From the NCBI RefSeq assembly GCF_007753095.1, contig NZ_CP036348.1:2046001-2110000 (forward strand): DNA of 64,000 nt. Reading direction: 5' to 3'. Origin of the DNA: Rosistilla carotiformis (GTDB taxonomy: Bacteria > Planctomycetota > Planctomycetia > Pirellulales > Pirellulaceae). The notes under the pieces are model-generated. The model saw only the letters and a list, made by a program, of their open reading frames with translations. It did no database searches and was not told the DNA's origin. The translations under genes and the position numbers were made by a program. Shown here in pieces: positions 29,968-39,715 of the stretch (its first letter is position 1; each line of letters starts with the position of its first letter).

Positions 29968-30003
29968 GATGCGCCTCGTGAAGCATCAACACTAAAATTC
30001 AGG

Positions 30004-30313
30004 GTAGTGGACGAGGGCACGACTCCTTCTCTCGCCAAAGATGATGGGGACTCGTGACCTTCTGTGGATTACCCACAAATATCCCGGCAGGGATTCAAGC
30101 TATTAGCCGTAGGTAAGCGCAAGCGCCACCTACGGTTCCTAAATCCATCGCCTCGCTGACCGCGAAGGCGGTCACAGAATCCTATGCAGGTCGGGCTGCG
30201 ACCACCTGCGGGGTCGGATATCGCGTCGCTTTTCGTCATCCGGTGGTGTTCGCTGCGCTCGACCACCGGCTAATGACTTTAACGCTTTCGGCGTAGAGTG
30301 ACTTGTGTATAAC
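30004..30313. repeat. Composite structured repeat, copy B (inverted relative to copy A)
   Basis: Read on the minus strand this region aligns with 6021-6330 along its whole length. One terminal repeat, gtggattacccacaa (30064-30078), matches that of copy A; the other (about 30303-30313, ttgtgtataac) is decayed. The core is about 250 bp, like copy A. The outer flank gtagtggacgag at 30004-30015 corresponds to ctcgtccactac at 6319-6330. The same hairpins are present with changed but still pairing bases, for example atccctgccgggat here against ttcccttcgggaa in copy A. Together with the next hairpin and the rpsA terminator it fills the 650-base gap 29853-30502, which contains no gene I believe. Confidence 0.82.
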
Positions 30314-30402
30314 TGTCAGACGCATTCGCGTCCGGTTGCCCAAGGGAACCGGACGCGAATGCGTACCGGCTGATACCTGATATTGAAACACAGATTAGCC
30401 CC
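30314..30402. repeat. Dispersed hairpin repeat (ACGC..GCGTCCGG family), copy 1
   Basis: A perfect 18-bp stem, acgcattcgcgtccggtt (30320-30337) and its complement (30347-30364), with a 9-base loop. It is followed by ggctgatacctgatattg and then cacagattagccc. The same flank, inverted, occurs beside the related hairpin at 63264-63322. It abuts the decayed end of repeat copy B. Confidence 0.8.
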
Positions 30403-30502
30403 CTCGCGCCCCCCACGCGATTTGAATCCCCCGTGCAGGATGGTATCTTGGTGCCTACTCGGCGGAGGACCACCCGCCGGTTTCCTCTTTTGAAAGCGCC
30501 CC

Positions 30503-31687
30503 ATGAGTATCTCACGCCGCACCTTTTTCGTCTCTGCCGCAACCGCAGTTGCCGCGTCATCGATTGCCTCCGCCGCCCCCGCCCGACGGCGTGTCGCAGT
30601 GATTGGACACACGGGAAGAGGCGACTTTGGACATGGGCTCGATACGGTTTGGCACCAGATTCCCGAAGCGGAGATCGTTGCGGTGGCTGACGCCAATCAA
30701 GCGGGGCTGGCGCGTGAGTTGACCAAACTGCAGGTCGAACAAGGGTTTGGGGACTACGAAAAGATGCTGCAACAGGTGCAGCCCGAATTCGTTGCGATCT
30801 GCTCTCGCCATGCCGACCAACACCATGCGATGGCGCTGGCAGCGATCGAAGCGGGCGCACGCGGACTGTACATCGAAAAACCGATCTGCCGGACGCCGGC
30901 GGAAGCCGATACGCTGCTGGCCGCTTGCGCGAAACATTCCGCCAAGATCGCCGTCGCACACCGCAATCGCTACCACCCCGCCTTGCCGCAGATCCAACAG
31001 TTGATCGCCGAGGGCCGGATCGGCAACCTGTTGGAATTACGCGGTCGCGGCAAGGGGGACCACCGCGGTGGTGCAGAGGATTTGTGGGTGCTGGGCAGCC
31101 ACATACTGAACCTTGTCGACTACTTCACGGGCCCTCCGAAAAGCTGCTCAGCGGTGATGCTGCAAGAGGGGAGGCCGGTGACGGCGGCCGACGTACGTCC
31201 GGGAGCGGAAGGGTTGGGGCCGCTGGCCGGCAACGCCCTACACGCCCGCTACGAAACGGCCGCCGGCCCGATCGCCTACTACGATTCGGTTGCCAAAGAC
31301 GGCACCGCAGGGACCGCGTTTTGCCTCCAGTTATTGGGCAGCGAGGGGACGATCACGATCCACATGGACGGTCGGCCGTTGGCTTATTTGTGCGAAGGGA
31401 GTCCGTTTCGGCCGCCGAAGACGCCGCGGCAATGGCTGCCGATCAGCAGCGGCGGGGCGGGAGTGGCGGAGCCGAACCCCGAGGCGGTCGCCGATTCATC
31501 GCATCACATCACGGCAGTTCGCGATCTGATCGAAGCGGTCGACGAGAACCGTCGTCCATTGTGCGACATGCAAAACGCCGCGACGACGGTGGAGATGATC
31601 TGTGGCGTTTTTGAATCGCACCGCCAGGGAGGCGCCGCCGTCGAACTGCCGCTAAAAAACCGCGACAACGCACTGACAAAGCTGTGA
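30503..31687 (+). CDS. Gfo/Idh/MocA family oxidoreductase, Tat-exported
   Basis: NAD(P)-dependent sugar-type oxidoreductase; the substrate is unknown. The 394-residue product begins MSISRRTFFVSAATAVAASS, a Tat signal (S-R-R-T-F-F), so it is probably exported folded. The Rossmann fold follows (RRVAVIGHTGRGDFG), with ICSRHADQHHAMALAAIEAG and the family's lysine motif YIEKPICRTPAEAD (about residues 117-130). A second oxidoreductase of the same superfamily lies at 61644-63089. Planctomycetes carry many such exported paralogues. It stands alone, downstream of the repeats. Confidence 0.92.
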   Translation: MSISRRTFFVSAATAVAASSIASAAPARRRVAVIGHTGRGDFGHGLDTVWHQIPEAEIVAVADANQAGLARELTKLQVEQGFGDYEKMLQQVQPEFVAICSRHADQHHAMALAAIEAGARGLYIEKPICRTPAEADTLLAACAKHSAKIAVAHRNRYHPALPQIQQLIAEGRIGNLLELRGRGKGDHRGGAEDLWVLGSHILNLVDYFTGPPKSCSAVMLQEGRPVTAADVRPGAEGLGPLAGNALHARYETAAGPIAYYDSVAKDGTAGTAFCLQLLGSEGTITIHMDGRPLAYLCEGSPFRPPKTPRQWLPISSGGAGVAEPNPEAVADSSHHITAVRDLIEAVDENRRPLCDMQNAATTVEMICGVFESHRQGGAAVELPLKNRDNALTKL

Positions 31688-31757
31688 AGCCGTTCCGCCC
31701 TAAGACTGGGAAGCGAACATTTTGTAAGCCACCGAGCAATACACAAGGCTGCGCAAG

Positions 31758-31883
31758 CTAGTTGCGAACAATCTCCGAAACCGTCATCTGTTTGACATAG
31801 GTCTGCTACGGATCTTCGATCCGTAGCAGGATCTGAATCGCCTCGGGTGCCTGAGCAAACGGCGGATCGACACCAACCCCAAG
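31758..31883 (-). pseudogene. Decayed 3' end of a GspJ-like prepilin gene
   Basis: The minus strand reads VDPPFAQAPEAIQILLRIED then a TAG stop at 31808-31806, then QTYVKQMTVSEIVRN and a stop at 31760-31758. This lines up with the last residues of the intact neighbour at 31903-33876 (VPPFQSQPAAIQVTLRIED, then QIRQLTVSENL and stop), sharing PPF, AIQ, LRIED and TVSE. Only about 40 codons remain, directly downstream of the intact gene. It is best read as the remnant of a second, related gene or of an older 3' end displaced by recombination. A perfect palindrome (31803-31829) includes the internal stop. Confidence 0.6.
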
Positions 31884-31902
31884 CTACTGTTCGATTAATG
31901 GG

Positions 31903-33876
31903 CTACAGATTTTCCGAAACTGTCAACTGTCGAATCTGCCGACTTCTCTTGTCTTCGATTCGCAGCGTAACTTGGATGGCAGCGGGCTGCGATTGAAAAG
32001 GCGGAACTGCACTTCCCATCGCGTCGAGTTCACCCGCGATAGGTGCCCTAGGAACGGTGCCTGTCGGAATGGGCCAAACCATCGTGTTGTACGTAGTGTC
32101 AAATTCAAACGGGAAGCCTTCGGAATACTCCACAGACCACGTGTCAAACACAGGTTGATACCAACGTGCCCCCCCTGTGACCGTCGAGTATCCGTATTTC
32201 CCTGACAGCCGTAGTGATCTCATGTGGTCGAGGGCGCCGGTATTGTCGTCGTACACAGCTCCACTGAACTCCGACTCGAGGAGAAGGCGAGCATTGACAC
32301 CAACATTGGTCGGCATGGTTTGAATCATGGGATCCATCCGAGCCCGCACATTACCGCCACGCAACGTTGCGTAGCCCAGGTCGACAAATGCGCCACGAGA
32401 GATCAGCAGCGGATCGTTATTGGCTGCACCTGTCGGATGATTCTGCGCCGACCGGACAGCGATCGAACTATCGTCGGTTCCATCCCAATCGAGATTGGCA
32501 TCGAAGAAATACCGATATCCTGGATCGTTTGGCGTGATCAAGACGTCGTCGCTATTGGCTTCACCCATGAATTGCCATGAACCGGCTCCGGTCTGATTGT
32601 TTCCTGGATTGCCATCGTCTCCCGGCAGCATGACCAATGCTGTGCTGCGATCGAACAACTTTACGTCAAAACCAAGCATGTCGTCCAACACAACATCTTC
32701 GCCACGTCGGTCGCCGCCCCAGCCCGCGGGCATCGCGTACCCGTAGGTTGTTGTTTGACTGGTTAGATCCGCGGCCGTTTGTGGGACCTGATATTCTTGT
32801 TTGAGTCCCAAGGCGAAATCGGGAAGCAAGAAGCCTTGCAGAAGGTGTGGACTTCCAAACGCCCAGGCTGGGTTGGTGTTTGCTCGAGCGACTCCGGAGG
32901 CAGCGGGCGTTGGCAGTGCGGACAATGCACTGGGATTCCCCATCGCCAGCAACGGCAAAGTTGACTTGGCAACACCGGTGGTCGGCAATGGCATCCGAAC
33001 GTGCGCAAACCTATTTTCAGGCCGCGACAGGTCCTTCAACGAGTTCGCGCGAATCTCGGTTCGTGGTTGGTCCCAGCCAATTGAACCCGAAAGTGCTGAC
33101 TGTGTTATGCGCGAGACCGAGAGGTCGCACATTTGATGAATCTTGGCCATCCCCGTAAGCCATCCAGCAGTTGCAATATTGTTGGCCCATGCGCCAGCCT
33201 GATACGCTGCGGGCAGCTGGAGATAGGGTTCGCCCCAAGACATCGTGTTGTTGTTAAGATCGGGGCGGATCAGTAGCACTCGACGATGCAATTGCAGTCG
33301 ATTGGGGACCGGGACCGCGGTCGGCAACGTTCCACTAACGGGCAATGGTGGAATCGTATCGATCGAAAACGCTCCGCCGGTTTCGTTGTAGGTAGGACCG
33401 ATCCAGTAGATGATCTCCGCATACTCGGACCGGATCGTAACCGGTGTCATATCGGTTCCCGTCCCATCGGCGATAAACTTCGGCACGCTTCCGGTGAAGT
33501 AGGCGCCGGGAGGAGCTTGTGCGGTGAAGGCGATGTAGTCATCGAAATCGCCCCACTTTGAAACATCTTCGCGACCGATAGCCACCGAAGTCGTAACGTC
33601 GGCAACGGGCCCTTCGTAATAAACGAAGTAGCCGTCTTCTTGCCCGCGATCGAAGGAGATGTTTTGGACGGTGCGGTATTCGAGATCGTTCCGCAACTGC
33701 ATCGCGACGCCACGCAGTTTGGTGCTCAGGCCGACCTCAACCGTCGTCTCGCGAATCCGCGTTCCAATCACGCTAAATGTCTGCGCCAACCCTGCCATGA
33801 TCAGCAGGGTCACGGTCATCGCGATCAACATTTCGACCAGGGTAAAACCCCGCTGTTTTCTATCTTTGACAAACAT
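31903..33876 (-). CDS. Prepilin-type protein, GspJ/PulJ-like, large
   Basis: A 657-residue minor pseudopilin-like protein. The N-terminus MFVKDRKQRGFTLVEMLIAM is a class III prepilin leader: cleavage would fall after Gly10, leaving Phe1 and Glu5 of the mature protein, followed by a hydrophobic helix to about residue 33. After that, RGVAMQLRNDLEYRTVQNIS resembles the start of the GspJ region. The rest is a large secreted-type domain rich in Asp, Asn, Thr and Pro without recognised motifs. GspJ proteins are normally ~200 residues, so this is about three times longer. It is the last intact gene of the island, 5 bases after the GspK-like gene. Confidence 0.8.
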   Translation of the reverse strand: MFVKDRKQRGFTLVEMLIAMTVTLLIMAGLAQTFSVIGTRIRETTVEVGLSTKLRGVAMQLRNDLEYRTVQNISFDRGQEDGYFVYYEGPVADVTTSVAIGREDVSKWGDFDDYIAFTAQAPPGAYFTGSVPKFIADGTGTDMTPVTIRSEYAEIIYWIGPTYNETGGAFSIDTIPPLPVSGTLPTAVPVPNRLQLHRRVLLIRPDLNNNTMSWGEPYLQLPAAYQAGAWANNIATAGWLTGMAKIHQMCDLSVSRITQSALSGSIGWDQPRTEIRANSLKDLSRPENRFAHVRMPLPTTGVAKSTLPLLAMGNPSALSALPTPAASGVARANTNPAWAFGSPHLLQGFLLPDFALGLKQEYQVPQTAADLTSQTTTYGYAMPAGWGGDRRGEDVVLDDMLGFDVKLFDRSTALVMLPGDDGNPGNNQTGAGSWQFMGEANSDDVLITPNDPGYRYFFDANLDWDGTDDSSIAVRSAQNHPTGAANNDPLLISRGAFVDLGYATLRGGNVRARMDPMIQTMPTNVGVNARLLLESEFSGAVYDDNTGALDHMRSLRLSGKYGYSTVTGGARWYQPVFDTWSVEYSEGFPFEFDTTYNTMVWPIPTGTVPRAPIAGELDAMGSAVPPFQSQPAAIQVTLRIEDKRSRQIRQLTVSENL

Positions 33877-33881
33877 CAGGC

Positions 33882-36800
33882 TCAGTCCAAATTTCGTGAA
33901 TGAATAATGGCGCGTTTGGCCGATTCCCCGTCGCCTGGTTCGTAGCGAACAGGAATCGTGCGATCGATGATGTAGAACGATCGATAACGACGGTCCTCGC
34001 CAATATCGGCACCGTATTCGTCCGCAGGGTCACCATTGGCATCGATGTTGAACAAACCAATCGTTGTCCAAACGGCAAACACCTGGGAGTTCGAATCGGT
34101 CAGATTCGGCAATCGTGTGATGCCCAAATTGCGATGGAATTGGCTGCGCGTATTCGAAATGGCGCGTACCGTGTCGTCATCGTTGCGACGAAACAGCGGT
34201 TTGGTCGCCGAGGCTGGATCTGGACGCAAAAGTCCCGTGCTCAACGGAGTACCGTTTTGCATCGTCGTTGAATACGATGGTGTGTTAGTTGATGCGTCAT
34301 AGTTGATCACCAACGGCCCAATACCAGCAAACCCGGAAGGCTTAAAGGCTCCCGCAAATTGAGTCGGGCGTGTTCCGTCCAAATAGGGCGATACCGAAAC
34401 AGTAGACGTTGCTGGAACAGCATAGCCACGCCGACTTTCAATGTATGAACTCCAAAACGCAGGAGCGTCACTTTCAGTCTCAGCGGTTGTCGAATAGGGC
34501 TGCATCAGATCGAGAAACGTGCTTCGGCTCTGCAACGTATTCAGGTTGATCTTGCCAGCCCGACCTGCATTCGGTTTCCAGTTAAATGGCGGACGCAGGA
34601 TTTCGAACGGAACGAGATCGCGGAAGTCAAACACATTTGTGTAACTATTAACTTCAGGAGGCCAGGTCTGCGCCGCGCTTTGGATCGGACCAAGGTAATT
34701 ACCCGGATGAATCATTTCGTGCCGATAATCAAACGGATCGGGGGTTCCTACCCACTCGAGGATCCGACCGAAGTTGGGACTGTTGCTGAAATCAGGATCC
34801 GACGCTAAGTAATTGAACAAATGGCCGAACTCTCCACGATACACTTCGGGACCCTCCGGTGATCCGTTCGCTGTCGCGGCGGGGTTATAAGTGTCATACA
34901 TTGAATCGAGCATAGCAGCCGTCGAAAACTTTAGCATTAGCCGAGAACTACTGGTCATCGGAACATGCATGATTTCGTACGGCGATGCAAACGGCCGATT
35001 GTTCCACGTCATCCATGGAAACGGTCGGGTTGCCGGGGCACCTACATATCGCAATAGCTGACTCGACGGGCTACCCGGATTTTGAACCCAACGTGGTCCA
35101 AAGGATGCGTTCAAATACCCAAGCGTTGACGATGCTGTTCCCGCCGTAGGATTATCCTGCGGCCCACTGTTCAATATGTCGTGCGCGAAGTTCGATGTCG
35201 AAAGTGCGATTTCAGACGTTGTGCCCGGCACGCGGGTCCCGTACGAGTAGATGTTATTGTGCCCCATCCCCTCATTCAAAACCGAATCTGCGGCAGTGAT
35301 ATCCCCATCGCCGTTCGAGTCGTAGTGCCAAAAGTCGACTCCGTTTTTATAACGGGAGGCAAAACGTTCATCCGGCGCGGTTGTATACGGATTTGGATCC
35401 GAAGGATCAATCCAGCCTGGTGTCCCAGATTGGTCGTTTTCCTGCTTGTTCTTCTCTTCTCCGTTGAAAACGGTCAGATCCAACGGCATCCAATCGACCG
35501 TCAGGTAAGGGTTGGTGGTCGCGTTGTACGGCATGGTTGGATCGGCCAACCGCTGCAGGTACGCGGTCTTGTAATTCAACCGAGTTCCTGTCTTTTGCCC
35601 ATCCGTGAAATCGTTCGCGAGTGGCGCCCATGATCGCTCGTCAAACGGTTGGTCGGGCAAGCTGTTGGTTGGGGTTTCTTCATCGACATATGCGTCAAAT
35701 GGATACGTATTGTCCGAACCTACCAGTCGATATTGGGGTTCGGGATAGTAGGTCGTCTCCCATGGACCGGGTTCGGAAATGTTGACTCCAATTCGTTCCG
35801 GCGCTGTCGTTGCAGCATTCGCCCAGGTCGCAGGAACTGGCGCCGATGCGATGATTCCCACCACGTCGCGAATCTGTTCACTGTAAGTTGGCGTGATCAT
35901 GGCACCGGTGGTGTCTCTAGTTTCAATCGCGGTCGGGGTCAACGTGATCGATTGGGGACTCGCATAGCTGCTGTAGTTTAAGCCTACAGGTGTCGGAACG
36001 TTTTGAGCTCCGATTGCAGTAAACGTTCGAGAACCGATCACGGCATACTGCCCTCCTCCCAACAGAATCCCGTCAGGCGAATAAGTCGTGTCGGTGTTAA
36101 AGCTGTAGAACACCTTAGGCGTGCCACCAGCGGTTTTGGAATCGTCGGGAAGTGTAACCGCAGTCGGGTCTTGAGATGTCATCCAAATCACGCGGTCGAA
36201 CTTGAACGCAGGATCCTGCCGATATGGGAAGTGCGAAGTGGCATCGATTTTTGGAATGAACTGTTCCACATCAGCTGCTGCCAACAAGTCGTTTTTTGAG
36301 GCTGCAGAATCCTGCAAACGCGTGACCGGACTAACTTGAGGGTCATTGTTATCCGCGGTTGCATCCGAACTGTGGTTCGGGGTGATTCCAATTCGCCAAA
36401 CGGGATTGTTGTCGGGCGCTTTTGCCGACAGATTCAAATAACGCGTGTCGGGAACCGAGTCGGCATCGGTATCGACAGCTGTGTAGAGATCGCTTGGAGC
36501 AGCCCACGGGTTGGCTGGATCGGAGCTGGTGTCGAATTTTTGCGGCGATCGCGGACAAAACAATTCCAAGATCGTTGTCCCTTGGGGAATCCGATATTGA
36601 TCGACGTCATCATCGTTGTCCCCCCAGTCATCCATTGTAGGATCGGGCAGACGCTTACTCATGTCGCCCGAATCAAATTCCGAATCTTTGACTCGGCGAT
36701 CGTGGAAGTTGAGCGACTCGGTCAACAACAATTCCGCCGCTTCCATACCCCAGACGACGCCTCGTGGCGTTGCACTGCCATCGGGTTTTGTGTCGTTGGT

Positions 36801-39656
36801 TGTGTTTAGATCTCCGTCGACATCCCATCCGTCGTACGGATCGACGTCGTATTCGAATCCGGTCATGATGCTGTCGCCGTCGCGGAAGTCGACGACGTTC
36901 ACCGCCCACTGGGCCAAGCGCCATGCGCGATATTCGGCTTCGGTCGCCGCATGTCCAGTGGTTGTCGATCGATAATCAAAGGACGTATCCGTCGCTTCAT
37001 CACGGGTGACAAACATCGCCAAGCAGTACAGGTGACGCGCGAGAAGAGTGCGACTGTTCCGCGAGATCTCTTCCGGAGTCAAGTCGGCGGGCATGTTGCT
37101 GCCAGATCCAGTCGTCCATTGCGTGTTGACAATCGATCCAGACGTCGCATCGATCGCTGGATAAAACGATTCGATCGCAGCCAGAATCTCTTGCGGGTCA
37201 TCGACAACACCGTCGCCATCGGTATCGATTCCGTTGCCAATCGGACGGTTCAAATTCAGTCGTTGTCCCAATCGCAACTCGGGAGCAATCACCGACCAGA
37301 ATCGCATCTGTTCTTCATTCAGCGAACCTGAGGGGGTATGCCCCTTTTCCAGAATTCGCAAGAAGTGATTCGTCAACCAAGTGCTAGCGTTTTCGGTTGC
37401 CGAACTCCGCCATTCAGCCGGCATCGTGGTTGGTGGTAGTTCCAACGACTCGCTGCGGGTCGTGAACCCGCGACGCACGATATCCGCTCGGCTTGCCAAG
37501 TCGGTTTGGATGATCGACGTGAGGCGATCGGCGGCACTCTCGTCTCGATTCAGTACCACATCCAAATCGGCTTCGGAATAAGGAAGGTCCAAATAGACTC
37601 GGTATCGCGAAGCCATCTCGTAGGGATCGTTTTGTCGCTCATCCAACGTGCGAGAGTTGACTGGATACGCGGCGGAAACCGAAGACGGTTGCGTCACCGT
37701 CATCGAGAAACCATCGAAAAGAGGTTGCCCAAAAATTCCGATCGCTACCCGACCACGGCCCCATACATCCAGGGGACTACCGTAGTGCGAAACACCAAAA
37801 TGCGTCGTCGGACGACCTGTTTCGCGAAAGAATCCTGTAAGGTCGTTGTCTAACAGATAGTTTTGCGAGGACACTCCCGACTGCCCAGGAACGAAAGTCC
37901 CGTGACTGTCATCGTACCGGTCCCAAGCCAACCTCACTCGGGAGTTAGGAAGCGTTCCGACTTCCGTGGTTCCGTTTTTGTAGCCAAGTGGGATTTCGGC
38001 AGGCCCGTATCCAAAGCCAGATGGAACGTCGCCGACGGTTCGGGTTTCAGGAGTAGGGCTTGGATACGCGCCTGAGAGTCCCTGGGCAATGGCTCCCTCA
38101 ACGACTTTCGATACGTCCGCGTATCGTCCAGCATGATTGATGTCGATTCGACCACCGAGGTCTTCGATGCGCACGGCAACCATCGGTTTTACACGCGTCC
38201 CGTCGGGCATCGTTGCCGTTGGCAAGCCCCCGTCGATCCAAACACTGTCGTTGATGCCGTCACCGTCGTTGTCGACATCCCAGGGTCCAGTAGCGATCGC
38301 AGTCGCAAGGCTTTGAATATCCGCGGCGATCGTCGCAACCGATTGGCTGAAATCGATATCGACGTTTAACGCTGCTGCCCCACCGGAGAAACTGTCGTAC
38401 CTATCGTCTGCACCGTCGTTGTGCCGCAGCGGACGCAGATTGCATTGAACCAGCATCCGATGAATCGTCTGTAGTTGTGGTACTGTGAGCGAATTCAATG
38501 GTGTGTTGTAATAGTTCAACACATAGTTGATGATCGCGGGGCGGACAAACGATGGCGCGGGCAATTCGGTCGATGGAGCATCGACCGGAAAGTGTGCCAA
38601 GAACCAGTCGTTATAGTCGGGGACGTCAAAAGGTTCGTTAGCATCACCAAGCAAGTTTGGCGCGTTTGCCGTTGTGAGATAACTGCCGTAATTGCCCATC
38701 AAGGCGACCGAGGCATCGGCACCAAATGTTGCGTTAAGGTTTCTCGCTGTCTGGTTTAGATTGTACGTGCCGCTGCGACTCATCCAGCCCATGCCAGGGC
38801 CGTTCAGCCGGGTTCCATTGACGTAAAATTTGTAACCCACGTCATCGGATCCAACAGCCGCAGCATAGTACGGCGAATCGGGACCGGCTCCCCATAATTG
38901 ATTGGCGCCTTTGGAGTAGAACAAAACTGAGGGGTGACTTTGAGTGGTACTCGAGGGAAGATCGAGCCACTTAGAGAGCGTCTTGACTTCATCGTCGATG
39001 GTAATCAGATTCTCGAGGTAGGGTTCGACGTCGACAACAATGCGTCCGTTCAACCGGTATTCATCTTCGATGTCGTCCGTCCCTGCGCCCGCCACGCCTC
39101 TGTGATCGCCAAAGTACCGTACAATCAACAACGGCAAACCCTCTAACGGGCCTTCCTCAAAAGTTAGCACCCGACCGTTAAAATGATCGTCGAGCGCAAA
39201 ACGAGCTCCTAGGTACAAGCGAGTGGAGAAGCTGACGTACTTCTTTCCCAAGTGAGGCATGGGACGGACTGCATCACGGCGTGCAGCCGACCAACTGCCA
39301 AGCCCAAATGCTGACGGTTCCAAGCAACGAAGAACCGTGTTGCCGCTAATCTGGTACGTAGGGTTATCTGGTGACAACGCGCCACGATAGCCATAGTAGT
39401 CTCCCAACATGTCGTGTCCCCAGAACGCGCTGCCGGGGGCAGCACTTCCCGCGAGCACTTGTTCGATCGTTCGTTCCCGGAAAACTTGGGGATCAAACGA
39501 ACTCGACTCTCTACGTGCGATCGCTTCGGATGCGTACCGCGATTGAGATGTAAACAGCAGGAACGTCATGGCCAGGATGCTGAACAACGCCAGCATGCCG
39601 AGCACAACCAACAGGATGATTCCTGAACGTTTCGAGGGTTGTACGATGCGAGTCAT
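33882..39656 (-). CDS. Giant GspK/PilX-like pseudopilus protein with acidic DxDxDG loops
   Basis: A 1924-residue protein; typical GspK is ~300-350 residues. The N-terminus MTRIVQPSKRSGIILLVVLG has a prepilin-like Gly12 followed by a hydrophobic helix without Glu5, as in GspK. Two GspK-like core motifs appear: GGRIDINHAG near residue 507 and RAGKINLNTLQSR near residue 1703, so a GspK fold may be interrupted by, or duplicated around, large inserts. Acidic calcium-type loops occur near residues 460 (DNDGDGIND), 814 (DTDGDGVVDD), 945 (DVDGDLNTTND), 1063 (DTDADSVPDT), 1450 (DSNGDGDITAADS) and 1880 (DANGDPADE). It lies between the GspI- and GspJ-like genes, the usual order for a pseudopilus tip set. 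The role is inferred from position and motifs. Confidence 0.72.
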   Translation of the reverse strand: MTRIVQPSKRSGIILLVVLGMLALFSILAMTFLLFTSQSRYASEAIARRESSSFDPQVFRERTIEQVLAGSAAPGSAFWGHDMLGDYYGYRGALSPDNPTYQISGNTVLRCLEPSAFGLGSWSAARRDAVRPMPHLGKKYVSFSTRLYLGARFALDDHFNGRVLTFEEGPLEGLPLLIVRYFGDHRGVAGAGTDDIEDEYRLNGRIVVDVEPYLENLITIDDEVKTLSKWLDLPSSTTQSHPSVLFYSKGANQLWGAGPDSPYYAAAVGSDDVGYKFYVNGTRLNGPGMGWMSRSGTYNLNQTARNLNATFGADASVALMGNYGSYLTTANAPNLLGDANEPFDVPDYNDWFLAHFPVDAPSTELPAPSFVRPAIINYVLNYYNTPLNSLTVPQLQTIHRMLVQCNLRPLRHNDGADDRYDSFSGGAAALNVDIDFSQSVATIAADIQSLATAIATGPWDVDNDGDGINDSVWIDGGLPTATMPDGTRVKPMVAVRIEDLGGRIDINHAGRYADVSKVVEGAIAQGLSGAYPSPTPETRTVGDVPSGFGYGPAEIPLGYKNGTTEVGTLPNSRVRLAWDRYDDSHGTFVPGQSGVSSQNYLLDNDLTGFFRETGRPTTHFGVSHYGSPLDVWGRGRVAIGIFGQPLFDGFSMTVTQPSSVSAAYPVNSRTLDERQNDPYEMASRYRVYLDLPYSEADLDVVLNRDESAADRLTSIIQTDLASRADIVRRGFTTRSESLELPPTTMPAEWRSSATENASTWLTNHFLRILEKGHTPSGSLNEEQMRFWSVIAPELRLGQRLNLNRPIGNGIDTDGDGVVDDPQEILAAIESFYPAIDATSGSIVNTQWTTGSGSNMPADLTPEEISRNSRTLLARHLYCLAMFVTRDEATDTSFDYRSTTTGHAATEAEYRAWRLAQWAVNVVDFRDGDSIMTGFEYDVDPYDGWDVDGDLNTTNDTKPDGSATPRGVVWGMEAAELLLTESLNFHDRRVKDSEFDSGDMSKRLPDPTMDDWGDNDDDVDQYRIPQGTTILELFCPRSPQKFDTSSDPANPWAAPSDLYTAVDTDADSVPDTRYLNLSAKAPDNNPVWRIGITPNHSSDATADNNDPQVSPVTRLQDSAASKNDLLAAADVEQFIPKIDATSHFPYRQDPAFKFDRVIWMTSQDPTAVTLPDDSKTAGGTPKVFYSFNTDTTYSPDGILLGGGQYAVIGSRTFTAIGAQNVPTPVGLNYSSYASPQSITLTPTAIETRDTTGAMITPTYSEQIRDVVGIIASAPVPATWANAATTAPERIGVNISEPGPWETTYYPEPQYRLVGSDNTYPFDAYVDEETPTNSLPDQPFDERSWAPLANDFTDGQKTGTRLNYKTAYLQRLADPTMPYNATTNPYLTVDWMPLDLTVFNGEEKNKQENDQSGTPGWIDPSDPNPYTTAPDERFASRYKNGVDFWHYDSNGDGDITAADSVLNEGMGHNNIYSYGTRVPGTTSEIALSTSNFAHDILNSGPQDNPTAGTASSTLGYLNASFGPRWVQNPGSPSSQLLRYVGAPATRPFPWMTWNNRPFASPYEIMHVPMTSSSRLMLKFSTAAMLDSMYDTYNPAATANGSPEGPEVYRGEFGHLFNYLASDPDFSNSPNFGRILEWVGTPDPFDYRHEMIHPGNYLGPIQSAAQTWPPEVNSYTNVFDFRDLVPFEILRPPFNWKPNAGRAGKINLNTLQSRSTFLDLMQPYSTTAETESDAPAFWSSYIESRRGYAVPATSTVSVSPYLDGTRPTQFAGAFKPSGFAGIGPLVINYDASTNTPSYSTTMQNGTPLSTGLLRPDPASATKPLFRRNDDDTVRAISNTRSQFHRNLGITRLPNLTDSNSQVFAVWTTIGLFNIDANGDPADEYGADIGEDRRYRSFYIIDRTIPVRYEPGDGESAKRAIIHSRNLD

Positions 39657-39715
39657 GAGATGCCTCTGTACGGAAAGTTCACACGGAGAAAAGGAGACGA
39701 GAGGAGTTTGTAAGT

